This document shows, piece after piece, positions 46,905 to 56,144 of a stretch of DNA of 64,000 bases. Location of the stretch: assembly GCA_030745875.1 (NCBI GenBank), contig JASLNT010000016.1, forward strand, positions 85,723-149,722. Direction: 5' to 3'. Position numbers and translations under genes: made by a program. The notes beneath the pieces were generated by a model. The model was not told the DNA's origin. It saw nothing but the letters and a program-made list of their open reading frames with translations, and did no database searches. This DNA comes from Phycisphaerae bacterium. Lineage in GTDB: Bacteria; Planctomycetota; Phycisphaerae; SM23-33. Within the stretch, counting starts at the first letter, position 1, and each line of letters begins with the position of its first letter.

Positions 46905-48671
46905 ATGAGCAAGCTGAACAGACGCGACTTTCTCAAGGCTTTGGGTGTGGGGTCATTGGCACTTTCGGCGGGTGGGGCGACGTCTGCGGCTCCGGCTCCG
47001 AAATCCGCCAAGGGACGCCCGAACATCATACTCATTATGTCGGACGACATGGGTATTTCGGACATCGGCTGCTACGGCAGTGAGATCGATACGCCCGTTC
47101 TGGACAAACTTGCAGCCAACGGTTTGCGATTCACGCAATTCTACAACACCGCCCGGTGCTGCCCGACGCGCGCGTGTCTCATGACGGGTCTCTATCCGCA
47201 TCAGGCCGGAGTCGGGCACATGATGGGCGATCGCGGAGTCGACGGGTATCGCGGCGATCTGAACAAGAACTGCATGACCATCGCCGAAGTCATGAAAACC
47301 GCCGGTTACTCCACATATATGGCCGGTAAGTGGCACGTCACGAAGGTGATTAATCCCAAGAGCGAAGACGACAAGCACAACTGGCCGCGCCAGAGAGGCT
47401 TCGACCGATTCTACGGTACGATCCACGGAGCGGGCAGCTTGTGGGACCCCAACACCCTGACTCGCGACAACAAGTACATCACCCCGGTCAACGACACCGA
47501 GTACAAGCCCAAAGATGAATGGTTCTATACCACCGCCATCAGCGACAACGTCGCCAGGTACATCAGCGAGCACAAGGGCGATAACCCGTTCTTCATCTAC
47601 GTTGCCTACACCGCGGCGCATTGGCCGATGCATGCGCCCGAAAAGGACATCGCAAAGTACAAGGGCAAGTACGACGCCGGTTACACGCCCACTCGCAAGG
47701 CCCGCTACGCCAAGATGAAGAAGCTCGGCATTGTCGATGACAAAGCGAAACTCTCGCCCCAGGCGGGCAACTGGGACTCGGTCAAGAACAAACCGTGGGA
47801 AGCCCGTAACATGGAAGTGTACGCGGCCATGGTCGACAACATGGACCAGGGCATCGGGACCATCGTTGACGAACTCAAGAAGCAGGGCAAGCTGGATAAT
47901 ACGCTGATCCTGTTCTTCCAGGACAACGGCGGATGCGCCGAGGGCATGGGCAGGCGGGGCAAGGGCAAGCCCCGCGCCGACAAACCCACGAAACCGCCCA
48001 TGGGTAAGGATGTGCTCCAGACGCGCATGATCCCGGCGCAGACGCGCGACGGTTATCCGATGCGGATGGGCGAGGGCGTGATGGCCGGGGCGGGAGACAC
48101 CTATATTGGTTACGGGAAAGGCTGGGCCAACGTTTCCGACACGCCCTTCAGGGAATACAAGCACTGGGTCCACGAGGGCGGTATTGCAACCCCGCTTATC
48201 GTACACTGGCCGGCAAGCGTTAAAGATGCGGGCAAGCTGCGACACACCCCATCGCATCTGATCGATATCATGGCTACCTGCGTCGATGTCTCCGGAGCGA
48301 CTTACCCCAAAACGTACAAGGGGCAGCCCATCAAGCCGATGGAAGGCCTGAGCCTCGCTCCGGTGTTCGACGGTAAACAGATCAAACGTGAAGCGATCTA
48401 CTGGGAGCACGAGCGCAACTGTGCGATCCGAAAGGGCAAATGGAAACTGGTGGGCAAGGGCGTGCTGACTAATGAGGGGCCTAACGTAAGCAAGTGGGAA
48501 CTGTACGATATAGACGCCGACCGTTCCGAATTGAACAACCTCGCGGCCGACAAGCCCGAGAAGGTCAAGGAGCTGTCGGACATGTTCACTGCGTACGCCA
48601 AGCGAGCCAACGTGATCCCGTTCAGCACGAAGCGGCCTGCAAAGAAGAAGCCCGTTAGGAAGAAGAAATAA
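46905..48671 (+). CDS. Sulfatase (arylsulfatase A-like)
   Basis: A 588-aa sulfatase with a Tat-type start (LNRRDFLKALGVG). It has the metal Asp pair in IMSDDMGISD (residues 47-48) and the formylglycine motif Cys85-C-P-T-Arg89, followed by ACLMTGLYPHQAG. MAGKWHVTK and QDNGGCAEGMGR are conserved further on, and the C-terminus is Lys/Arg-rich. The 588-aa length and QDNGGCAE motif fit the arylsulfatase-A-like group common in planctomycetes. AAAGGAA lies before the ATG. It is a single gene with its own promoter. Confidence 0.93.
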   Translation: MSKLNRRDFLKALGVGSLALSAGGATSAAPAPKSAKGRPNIILIMSDDMGISDIGCYGSEIDTPVLDKLAANGLRFTQFYNTARCCPTRACLMTGLYPHQAGVGHMMGDRGVDGYRGDLNKNCMTIAEVMKTAGYSTYMAGKWHVTKVINPKSEDDKHNWPRQRGFDRFYGTIHGAGSLWDPNTLTRDNKYITPVNDTEYKPKDEWFYTTAISDNVARYISEHKGDNPFFIYVAYTAAHWPMHAPEKDIAKYKGKYDAGYTPTRKARYAKMKKLGIVDDKAKLSPQAGNWDSVKNKPWEARNMEVYAAMVDNMDQGIGTIVDELKKQGKLDNTLILFFQDNGGCAEGMGRRGKGKPRADKPTKPPMGKDVLQTRMIPAQTRDGYPMRMGEGVMAGAGDTYIGYGKGWANVSDTPFREYKHWVHEGGIATPLIVHWPASVKDAGKLRHTPSHLIDIMATCVDVSGATYPKTYKGQPIKPMEGLSLAPVFDGKQIKREAIYWEHERNCAIRKGKWKLVGKGVLTNEGPNVSKWELYDIDADRSELNNLAADKPEKVKELSDMFTAYAKRANVIPFSTKRPAKKKPVRKKK

Positions 48672-48813
48672 GGCCGCACCAATGCGTTAAGTCATGTTGT
48701 GTGTTTCTGTCGACGCTCTTGGGTTCGACAGGATACGGATTTGATGCGCCCATGCCCACGCCGAAGGACCGACTAAATAAGGAGATCAGGACTCTTTGTT
48801 TGGGGCCGATCAG

Positions 48814-50367
48814 TTACGGTCGTGTCTTTTTGGCGGCGATGATTCCTGTCAGGCGTTTGATGAGTCTTGTCGCTATCTCGGGATTCTCGGCGATTACGTT
48901 TTTCTTCTCGCCGGGATCGGTTCTCAGGTTGTAAAGCTGGTGCGATCCGGAGTCTTTGGGCGCGGGCTTGCCCTTGCGTTTCCGGCGCCTTCTGTTCTTC
49001 AGGAGTTTCCAGTCGCCTACTCGCAGTGCGATGCCTCCGCCTTGTTCAACGATGTGATCCCTTCCCGCGGCGCCTTTCTCGCCCAGCAGTGCGTCGATAA
49101 CGTTCATCGAATCGGGCAGGGCGTCTCCGGTTGGTTTTTGTCCCGCCAGTGCGGAAAAACTGTTGGCAAGGTCGATCGTGGAGACGAACTTCTCGCTGAC
49201 GCCCGGTGCGATCTTACCGGGCCAGTAGGTGATAAACGGAGTTCGCGTTCCGCCTTCCCATGTGCTGTACTTTCCGCCCCTGCAAATACCGGCTGGTTTG
49301 TGATCTCCAAGTTTGGTCACCGCGCCGTCCTTGTATCCGTCGTCGAGGACAGGTCCGTTGTCCGAGCAGAAGACCACAAGCGTGTTCTTGTCGAGTTTCA
49401 ATCGTTTAAGCGTTTTCATAAGTTCGCCGACGCACCAGTCGAGTTCCACGATCGCGTCGCCGCGGAAGCCCAGCGGCGTCTTGCCGTGGAAGCGTTCGTG
49501 CGGCATGCGGGGTACGTGTATGTCGTGCGACGAGAAGAACAGGAAGAACGGACCGTCTTTGTGCTTTTCGATCCACTTGACGGACTTGGCCACCCACTGG
49601 TCGCCCAGATCTTCGTCTCGCCATCGGGCCTTTGTCCCACCGGTGAAATATCCGATTCGCCCGATCCCGTTGTGGACCGTGTGATTGTGACCGCGACTCC
49701 AGTCCATCTTGAGTTTCTTGCGTTCGGTGACGCCCGTCGGATGATCGGGCGAGGGCTTTTTCCTGCCCACCCATAGCGGGTCTTTCGGGTCCAGGTTCTC
49801 GACTCTGTGATTTTCGACGTACACCGAAGGCACGCGATCGTTGGTGGTTGGAAGGAGGTAGCAGTAGTCGAAACCGATCTCCAGCGGTCCGGGCTTGAGC
49901 AGTCCGTTCCAGTCCGGCCCGGGCTTTGCGCCCAGTCCCAGATGCCACTTGCCCACCACGCCGGTGGCGTAACCGGCTCTCTTGAGCATCGAGCCGACGG
50001 TCTCTACGCCCGGTTTGATGATCGCCGTCGCGTTCGGCGGGGCGATTCCCGTTCCGCTCTGCCGGAACGCGTATTTCCCGGTGAGGAATGAGAAACGCGT
50101 CGGCGTACAGGTCGACGCCGAGCAGTAACCGTTGGTGAACTTCAACCCCCCGGTCGCCAGTGCGTCGATGTGGGGGGTCTTGAAAGCTTTGGCTCCGTAG
50201 CACGACAGGTCGCCATACCCCAGATCGTCGGCCATGATCACCAGTATGTTCGGATGCTTCTTTCCCGCCGATGCCGCGCCAAGGCGGGATGCAAGCATTG
50301 CCCCCGCGGCGGCGGCCGCACCGGCTCCGATAGTCTTCAAAAAACTTCGCCTGGTTGTTCCGATCAT
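48814..50367 (-). CDS. Sulfatase (arylsulfatase/GalNAc-6-sulfatase-like)
   Basis: A 517-aa sulfatase with twin-arginine signal (TTRRSFLKTIGAG). It has metal Asp residues in VIMADDLGYGDLSCYG and the formylglycine motif Cys87-T-P-T-Arg91. GVVGKWHLGLG and FCSDNGPVLDDGYKDGAV are family signatures. GAGGAAC lies upstream of the ATG. It converges with the sulfatase at 46905, so two sulfatases on opposite strands end 142 bases apart. A 7-bp stem (48707-48713 with 48725-48731) lies in the gap and may help termination. Confidence 0.93.
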   Translation of the reverse strand: MIGTTRRSFLKTIGAGAAAAAGAMLASRLGAASAGKKHPNILVIMADDLGYGDLSCYGAKAFKTPHIDALATGGLKFTNGYCSASTCTPTRFSFLTGKYAFRQSGTGIAPPNATAIIKPGVETVGSMLKRAGYATGVVGKWHLGLGAKPGPDWNGLLKPGPLEIGFDYCYLLPTTNDRVPSVYVENHRVENLDPKDPLWVGRKKPSPDHPTGVTERKKLKMDWSRGHNHTVHNGIGRIGYFTGGTKARWRDEDLGDQWVAKSVKWIEKHKDGPFFLFFSSHDIHVPRMPHERFHGKTPLGFRGDAIVELDWCVGELMKTLKRLKLDKNTLVVFCSDNGPVLDDGYKDGAVTKLGDHKPAGICRGGKYSTWEGGTRTPFITYWPGKIAPGVSEKFVSTIDLANSFSALAGQKPTGDALPDSMNVIDALLGEKGAAGRDHIVEQGGGIALRVGDWKLLKNRRRRKRKGKPAPKDSGSHQLYNLRTDPGEKKNVIAENPEIATRLIKRLTGIIAAKKTRP

Positions 50368-50384
50368 CGGCGCGTTCCTCTTCC

Positions 50385-52181
50385 TTACTTTCTCTTGGTA
50401 ACGTGGAAGACACGCTCAATGATCTTGCATATCTCCGGGTCGTAGTCCTGCAGTTCGGCCCGCAGGAACGGGTAGAAGTCGTTAACTCCGAAGTACGCCT
50501 CGCAGTTTTCTGAGAAGTATTCGTGCATGCGAGTGGCGGCGTAGGCTTTTACGTATTTGCTCCGTCCGCGATTGGTGTGGAGCACCTTCTGGTACAGGCC
50601 CTTGTCGAGAGCGCTCTTGTAGGCCTTGGCGATGGCTTCCTTGTCTTCCTTGCCGACTTCGCGGTCGTGGTATCCGTGCGCCAGTTCGTGCATGAGCACC
50701 CACGGTCCGGTCGGGCGGGTGCGCCTGAGAACATTGATGTCGGTTATCTGGACGCTGTGAGTCATCTCGGCCGGACGGTTGTTTGCGACGACCCAGCCCC
50801 TGGACCAGTGGTATTCGGCCTTCCGTCTTCCCGGTGAGATCCATATCGGAATCTTGCGCAGTTTGACGACCGCTTTCTCAGGAATGAGCGTTTCGACGTG
50901 TCCGAGCTGGATGTCGACGTTCTTCATCGCGTTGGCGAGAACGGACTTGTCTCCGTTTACGTAGTCCTTGTGGACGTGGATTGACCATCCCCTGACTTTA
51001 GAAACTATGTAATCGTCGGCGGTGTGCTTGTCGGATGCGATCTTGTGCTTGTCGGCCAGACGAGTCCAGTAGTTGGCCCAGTATCTGTCGTAGTAGTCGT
51101 ACGCGGCGACCTTGATATGCTCGGGTCTATCGACCTTCGGAGCCTTTAAAGGATCGTAACCCTTCAGATGCCCTTTGCCCGCTCTCAGTCGCGGAGAGAC
51201 GAATCGCCATTTCGAATCGCCCAGTACGTCTTTGCACAGTTTGGCGCCGCCCTTGTCATATTCCTTTAGCTGTTTGCGGGTGTGGATGTGGTTGTGGTCG
51301 TGGTCCATTGTGCGGTTGGTGTCGTACCAGTTCTGAACGCATTCGGCGAAGTACTCCGAGCGGTTCTTGCCCGCGTAGCATTGCTTGGATCCGCCGAAAA
51401 CGATTCGCACCTTGTCCGACGCGGTGACCTTGATCTTCGAGTTGGTCGGTTTACCGTTGACCAGAATATCGCCGCCGTCCAGGCACTTCTTGATCAGTTC
51501 AGGCGACTGTTTTGGGAACCATTTCACCAGGGCTTTCAGCAGGCTCACCGGCGTCTTGCTCTTGATTCGTCGGAAGCGCTGTGCGGCGTATCCGTCATTC
51601 CAGAGGCCCTTTTCCCTGGCTTGGTTGAACGCCTCGCTCTGGCGGTCCTTGAGGGCCTTGTCGAATCCGGCTCCGTGGATTACGTGGCCGAATTCGTGGA
51701 TGAGGATGCTCTCTATCTGCATTCCGCCTTCGTATTCCAGCACGTCTTCTTCGGCGAACACTACGGTGGGGCGTCCGCCTTTCCATCCGAGGAACCCGCG
51801 AGACCGCCAGTTGTAGTAGTCCAGCTCCTTGCCCGTTTTGTTGCTTCGGTACTGGGGCAGATCGGACGTGAATTCCTTGTGCCCGATCAGAATGCAGAGC
51901 ACCTTTCGATCGCGAATGCGCTGGGCGACTTTCTTGTCGATGCTCTTCATGATCATGTCGAACTGGTAAGCCGCCTCGCGGTGGGCGTAGTCCGACACGC
52001 CGTTGGACGTGGCGATGAGGATGTTCTGCACCATGGTGCATTTCTTGTAAAACTTCGTGTCGAGTTTGTACTCTTCGGCTTGGGCCTTGGTGGGCGGGGC
52101 GATCTTGTATTCGCCGACGGCTGGGATCGTCGAGATCGCCAGTATCGTCAATGTCGCGCAGACTGAACGGAAACTTCGCAT
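50385..52181 (-). CDS. Secreted double metallopeptidase-like protein (copy A)
   Basis: A 598-aa protein with a signal peptide (residues 1-23) and two zinc-peptidase-like halves. Half one has His162-E-F-G-His166 and candidate third ligand Glu in RSEYFAECVQNW (about 276-280). Half two has His498-E-L-A-His502-GYHD and HEYFSENCEAYFGVNDFYPF (about 553-570). HExxH plus a downstream EYF(A/S)E resembles gluzincins such as the anthrax-lethal-factor-like family, but I cannot assign it firmly. A short S4-like stretch (DILVNGKPTNSKIKV, about 238-252) sits inside half one. GGAGATC precedes the ATG. It lies upstream of the sulfatase and downstream of its paralogue. Confidence 0.7.
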   Translation of the reverse strand: MRSFRSVCATLTILAISTIPAVGEYKIAPPTKAQAEEYKLDTKFYKKCTMVQNILIATSNGVSDYAHREAAYQFDMIMKSIDKKVAQRIRDRKVLCILIGHKEFTSDLPQYRSNKTGKELDYYNWRSRGFLGWKGGRPTVVFAEEDVLEYEGGMQIESILIHEFGHVIHGAGFDKALKDRQSEAFNQAREKGLWNDGYAAQRFRRIKSKTPVSLLKALVKWFPKQSPELIKKCLDGGDILVNGKPTNSKIKVTASDKVRIVFGGSKQCYAGKNRSEYFAECVQNWYDTNRTMDHDHNHIHTRKQLKEYDKGGAKLCKDVLGDSKWRFVSPRLRAGKGHLKGYDPLKAPKVDRPEHIKVAAYDYYDRYWANYWTRLADKHKIASDKHTADDYIVSKVRGWSIHVHKDYVNGDKSVLANAMKNVDIQLGHVETLIPEKAVVKLRKIPIWISPGRRKAEYHWSRGWVVANNRPAEMTHSVQITDINVLRRTRPTGPWVLMHELAHGYHDREVGKEDKEAIAKAYKSALDKGLYQKVLHTNRGRSKYVKAYAATRMHEYFSENCEAYFGVNDFYPFLRAELQDYDPEICKIIERVFHVTKRK

Positions 52182-52203
52182 TTTATGATCTCCAGATAGT
52201 GTT

Positions 52204-53652
52204 TTATCGTCGCGGGTTGCCCTTCCAGAGGCCCGCGATAAGTGCGTATCCTTCGGGATCCTGGTCCTTCAACTCGCAGCGGATGAACGGGTAGCGGTCG
52301 TTGACCAGGAAGTAGCTTTCCATTAGTTCGGCGAAGTAGCGTCTCTCGCTTTTAAGCGCCGGATGCGGGAGACGCTTTCCGTCGAATCTCAGCACGGATT
52401 TGTACTTTCCGCTTTTTTTGGCTTTGGCGTAAGTTTCGCGTGTTTTCTTCGCCAGTGTCGGATTTCGATCGTAATATGCTTTGGCGACCTGGCCGAGTAC
52501 GTCGGACTGCTGGAGCATAGACCATTTCATCATACGCTCGGGGTCGCGGACCTCAACGCCTCGGAGCTTGTCGGGATTGGCGCCTTGTCTTTTCAGTTCA
52601 GCGGGGCTGTCGCAGTATCTCAGGTACGGCCCGGGCTTGGCGATTTCGAGCCAGATCGGCGTGGCGTGCAACTGTTTCTGGCCTTCCTCGGCGACGAAGT
52701 GATCGATAACGTGCAGTTTGTACGAAAGCAGTTTGACCATAGTGGTGCAGAGCCCCGGCTGCTCGGTCAGTTCGGGGCTTACGTATACGGTCCACCCGTC
52801 GATGTTCCGTTTGTCGTACCGGTCGGTGGGCGTGTGTTTCCCGGTTGTTTTCGGTATTGAGGGTGTTCGGGCCTGGTAGTCGGCCAGGTCCTTTTCAAGT
52901 TGCGTGATTTTGTCTGCGTCCACGCCCCAGTAGCGTTCGACCAGGCGGGCCATTTTCGGATCGTGGGCTCTCAGTTCGGCCCGTACGAACGGGTAGATGT
53001 CATTGACTGCGAAGTATGCTTCGCTGCTCTCAGCAATGTATTCCATGCGGTTGGTGCGGGCGTAGTGCGAACCTTTTCGACCGTGCCATATCTGCACTTT
53101 CTCGTAGGTTCCGGTCTTCATCATTCTCCGGTAGTTGGCCTCGCATTCCCTGTTGCCGTATCCGCGCCCCTTGCCGATGTAGTGAAAATCGTATCCATGG
53201 ACCATCTCGTGGAAGATCACGAACGGATGGCGGTAGCTGTCGCCGTAGTACGACTTGATGCTCAGCGACATCATAGAGGGCGGATCCCTGGGTATTTTGT
53301 ATCCGCGATCCAGCAGCCATCGGCGGCTAGGGTGATACGACATGCCCGCACGTTCTGAATACTCCATCCAGATCGGCGTGTTCTCCTGCATGTTCGTCAC
53401 CGCCGCAGCCGGGGCGGCGAGTTTAATCTGGTACAAATCCCACTTCAGGTGATCCAGCGTTTTGGCCAATTGCTCGGGGTGCTGTTTTTGCAGGTCGCGA
53501 TTGATGTAGGCGGTCCATCCCTCGATATTTCGGACCTCGAAGCGGTCTTCCGTTATCGGTTGCTTGACCGGTTTGGAGGGGGGCTCTCTTCTGGCCAGGG
53601 CGGTCGAACTAAGCAGGCACACGATAAGGCAGAAACAACAGGTTTTTCTCAC
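52204..53652 (-). CDS. Secreted double metallopeptidase-like protein (copy B, second site lost)
   Basis: A 482-aa paralogue of copy A with a signal peptide (residues 1-20). Half one keeps His148-E-M-V-His152-GYDFHY and YIAESSEAYFAVNDIYPF (about 205-222). Half two repeats the ending (YFAELMESYFLVNDRYPF, about 439-456) and the opening phrase RNIDGWTVYVSPEL (half one has RNIEGWTAYINRDL). Its HExxH is replaced by the stretch MMKWSMLQQSDVLGQ, so half two should be catalytically dead. Internal duplication followed by loss is therefore visible. GGAG precedes a GTG start. It is adjacent to copy A with a 22-base gap. Confidence 0.7.
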   Translation of the reverse strand: MRKTCCFCLIVCLLSSTALARREPPSKPVKQPITEDRFEVRNIEGWTAYINRDLQKQHPEQLAKTLDHLKWDLYQIKLAAPAAAVTNMQENTPIWMEYSERAGMSYHPSRRWLLDRGYKIPRDPPSMMSLSIKSYYGDSYRHPFVIFHEMVHGYDFHYIGKGRGYGNRECEANYRRMMKTGTYEKVQIWHGRKGSHYARTNRMEYIAESSEAYFAVNDIYPFVRAELRAHDPKMARLVERYWGVDADKITQLEKDLADYQARTPSIPKTTGKHTPTDRYDKRNIDGWTVYVSPELTEQPGLCTTMVKLLSYKLHVIDHFVAEEGQKQLHATPIWLEIAKPGPYLRYCDSPAELKRQGANPDKLRGVEVRDPERMMKWSMLQQSDVLGQVAKAYYDRNPTLAKKTRETYAKAKKSGKYKSVLRFDGKRLPHPALKSERRYFAELMESYFLVNDRYPFIRCELKDQDPEGYALIAGLWKGNPRR

Positions 53653-53690
53653 GGCGGGGCTCCTGGAAACGTCTTACGGGTGTTGAGACA

Positions 53691-55223
53691 TTATAGCGAC
53701 CGCGCATGTGCAATCATAACTTTCTTCAACGCCGAGCGGATCACTTCAGCTTCATCTTCCGTGACGGCGCCCATCAGATCGGTCAGCGATTCGGGCTCCA
53801 GATCGTACATGTACGCCGCCATCGTCGCGGCGATCAGCCACATTCCCTTGACCGAAGCGTGACGCCCGTCCTTAGCGTAGAGCTTCCTCCACAGTTCCTT
53901 GTCGGCGTCGTGAACTTCTTTCCAGACCAGGCCCACCGGTATTATCCGACAGTCGTAGTCCTTTGCGGCTTTGAGATGGACGTCGGCGATCTTCTTCTGC
54001 TTCCGGACGTACGTGAGCTTGTCTTTGAGTTTTCCGTCTTTGTCGCGTTTTTCCAGATCGGCCCAGGTCATGTATAGCATCACCTTTCCGCCATGAACGC
54101 GTGCGACGTTGCGGAAGTTCCTCACTCCGCGAGAGAAATTCTTCGGGCCGAGATGTCTTCTCCGCTCAACTTTCGACCAGGGCTCCTTACGGGGCGGTTC
54201 GTATCTTCCCTTCGACAGCGTTCCGCTCGTGTTGAACGCCATGCCGCTGTAGTCCTGCAACACGATAAGATCGTACTTGTTGTCTTCGATCTGCCTTACG
54301 TTCTTCTCCGTGTAATGCCACTGAATTGTGACATCCCCGTCCCGGGTGATCTGCGAGTGCTTGACGTCCTTGTATTCGGGCGTCCTCGGGAGGTGAGCGA
54401 TCACCTTTTTCGAAGGTCCGCTGGTGAAACTGTCGCCTATGAACAGTACGTTGCGGGGCATGCTTACCGGGGCGTCTTGCGATCGCCAGCGGTCGTTAAC
54501 GCGTTTGAATACGACCGGGTCTTCCCCGGCGATACTGACGGTGATGGCTCCGCCCTTGCGGGTGACGCGGACTTCCGGTTCCGCGTCGTCTTTGCTCAAC
54601 GGAGTGCAGACAGTGATCATCGGTTTTGACGAATCGATCGTGTAATTTCCCCGCGCCGGATGCCATTGGACTCCCGTTTTTCCGTAAACCCACCAGGCCT
54701 GACTGAACTTTCGGAGCCCTTTGCAGATGAGTCTTGTCTCCGGACCGTTGATTCGGATCGCCAGATCGCTCTTTGCGCCGATGATCCGGCATCCGGTTCC
54801 TCTCTTGTCCAGTTTCACCGGGAATCCGCACTGGTACTGCACAGTCGCCTGATTGAGGTTTTGTGGTGCGGAAATATCGTCGAGCCATATGACCGCCTTG
54901 TCGCCGATCTGTACGATAACGCGTCGGATCGATCCGCTGGCCGGTTTGTCCTTGCTCGCCCTGATGGAAACGTATGCGCCTGTTGCGTCAACTGTGATCC
55001 CCCGCCTGTCGCCGGACTCCCACGTATCTGAAAGCAACGCCTCGGCGCGCGGATCCCACGATTTTCTCCTGACGTACTGCCCCAGCAGCGGGAGGGTGTG
55101 ATCCCTCGCCGCCGGTTCGAAGTATCCCGGGTCGATAAGGAAGTTCTCCCCCCGTGCGTAGACCACAACGCTTCCCTGGTCCTCGTTGGCGTGGTGGGTC
55201 GACTGCTTGCCTTTGCCTTTCAC
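53691..55223 (-). CDS. Truncated heparinase II/III beta domain fused to SGNH-like esterase domain
   Basis: A 510-aa frame. Residues 1-250 match the C-terminal beta domain of heparinase II/III proteins (STHHANEDQGSVVVYARG, then NFLIDPGYFEP), starting in the middle of the family, so the N-terminal toroid domain and signal peptide are missing. Residues 257-505 are an SGNH-like hydrolase (GDSFTSG near residue 265; Asp and His in AKDGRHASVKG near 475). The GTG start overlaps the upstream gene's stop (GTGA) and has no ribosome site. It may be a broken gene or one expressed by coupling. No signal peptide is visible. Confidence 0.6.
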   Translation of the reverse strand: MKGKGKQSTHHANEDQGSVVVYARGENFLIDPGYFEPAARDHTLPLLGQYVRRKSWDPRAEALLSDTWESGDRRGITVDATGAYVSIRASKDKPASGSIRRVIVQIGDKAVIWLDDISAPQNLNQATVQYQCGFPVKLDKRGTGCRIIGAKSDLAIRINGPETRLICKGLRKFSQAWWVYGKTGVQWHPARGNYTIDSSKPMITVCTPLSKDDAEPEVRVTRKGGAITVSIAGEDPVVFKRVNDRWRSQDAPVSMPRNVLFIGDSFTSGPSKKVIAHLPRTPEYKDVKHSQITRDGDVTIQWHYTEKNVRQIEDNKYDLIVLQDYSGMAFNTSGTLSKGRYEPPRKEPWSKVERRRHLGPKNFSRGVRNFRNVARVHGGKVMLYMTWADLEKRDKDGKLKDKLTYVRKQKKIADVHLKAAKDYDCRIIPVGLVWKEVHDADKELWRKLYAKDGRHASVKGMWLIAATMAAYMYDLEPESLTDLMGAVTEDEAEVIRSALKKVMIAHARSL

Positions 55224-56056
55224 GCCCGTGACAAGCGAAGGTAGATCTCGCGGTAGCGGGCGGTGGCTAGTGCGGACGGGCGCCCCTTGGCGCAGAACGA
55301 CAGGTCGGAAAGCTTCGTGTGCGGGCGCTCAACGACCACACGGCCGCGCGCGTCGAGCTTGGATTCGAGAAGCCCGAGCGCCTCCAGGTAGCGGTGGTCG
55401 TCCTTGGCGCAATCATAGAAGGACAGGACGTAGACGTAGTAGAACAGGTTGTAACGCAGGAACGGGTACTCCACCTGCATGAAGAGCTTGCCGATTCCGT
55501 AATGACAGGGTCCTATCGGGCGTTTGATCACCCAATGGTCCAGGAGCGATTCGACGGCCTGGTCGAGACACGGGTTCTTGTTGACGTGCTCGGTGAAGCG
55601 AAAGACATCCAGCACCGGGAGCGTGACACCGGGGTTGGAGAACTCGGTTTCCGGTCCTCGCCCGTAGGAGAACTTCTTGCATCGCCATCCGCCGTCGCTG
55701 TGCTGCGTCTCAAGGAGGTGGACGAGCGTCTGCTGCAGTCCCCGGTCTCCGGTCTGTCCGAATCGACACAGCGCTCTGGCCGCTGCAGCCGTATAGCATG
55801 GGTAGAGCGTTCCGCTTGGCGCCAGGCGATACCGCCCGTCGTCCCGCCGCGCTTCACGGATGAGCTGAAGGGCTCCGCGAATCGCCTCGTGAGACCGCGC
55901 CACCTTCAGTTCGTGGAGGATAAGGAGGGACGTGAGAGTGCTGAACGGGTCGCCCACGCCGAGCCGACCATCGGCACTGGCCCAGTAATCAGCGCCGTTG
56001 TCATACCGTCGGGCAAGAACGGCCTCGACGTCGGGGATGTATTTCTTGCTCACCAT
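55220..56056 (-). CDS. Toroid (prenyltransferase/squalene-cyclase-like) protein
   Basis: A 278-aa protein made of alpha/alpha-toroid repeats (LQLIREARRDDGRYRL, LLETQHSDGGWRCKKF, ESLLDHWVIKRPIGPC), as in prenyltransferase/squalene-oxidase-repeat proteins. It has no signal peptide. The ending RPSALATARYREIYLRL looks like a natural C-terminus. AGGAG precedes the ATG, which lies 30 bases inside the border of the attC at 56086. It may therefore be the distal-most cassette gene or the first chromosomal gene beyond the array. Function unknown. Confidence 0.65.
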   Translation of the reverse strand: MVSKKYIPDVEAVLARRYDNGADYWASADGRLGVGDPFSTLTSLLILHELKVARSHEAIRGALQLIREARRDDGRYRLAPSGTLYPCYTAAAARALCRFGQTGDRGLQQTLVHLLETQHSDGGWRCKKFSYGRGPETEFSNPGVTLPVLDVFRFTEHVNKNPCLDQAVESLLDHWVIKRPIGPCHYGIGKLFMQVEYPFLRYNLFYYVYVLSFYDCAKDDHRYLEALGLLESKLDARGRVVVERPHTKLSDLSFCAKGRPSALATARYREIYLRLSRA

Positions 56057-56085
56057 TTCGGACTCCTATTCATAACTTTACCGCC

Positions 56086-56144
56086 GCCTAACGTCTAAGC
56101 TCTGGGTTGAGGTCTTTTCGCGTCCGCTGGAGCGTTTTGTCGGC
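56086..56144 (-). other. attC site 1
   Basis: 59 bases. The minus-strand 3' core is a perfect GTTAGGC (56092-56086); the 5' box is GCCGACAAAAC. Inner arms are around CGCTCCAGCGGACG and AGAGCTTAGACG. The stop codon of the esterase gene at 56095 lies inside the site. Confidence 0.85.

Noticed and set aside
53653..53690. A tenth attC downstream of the heparinase-SGNH frame
   Set aside because: No AAC/GTT boxes or complementary arms; only weak sequence resemblance.
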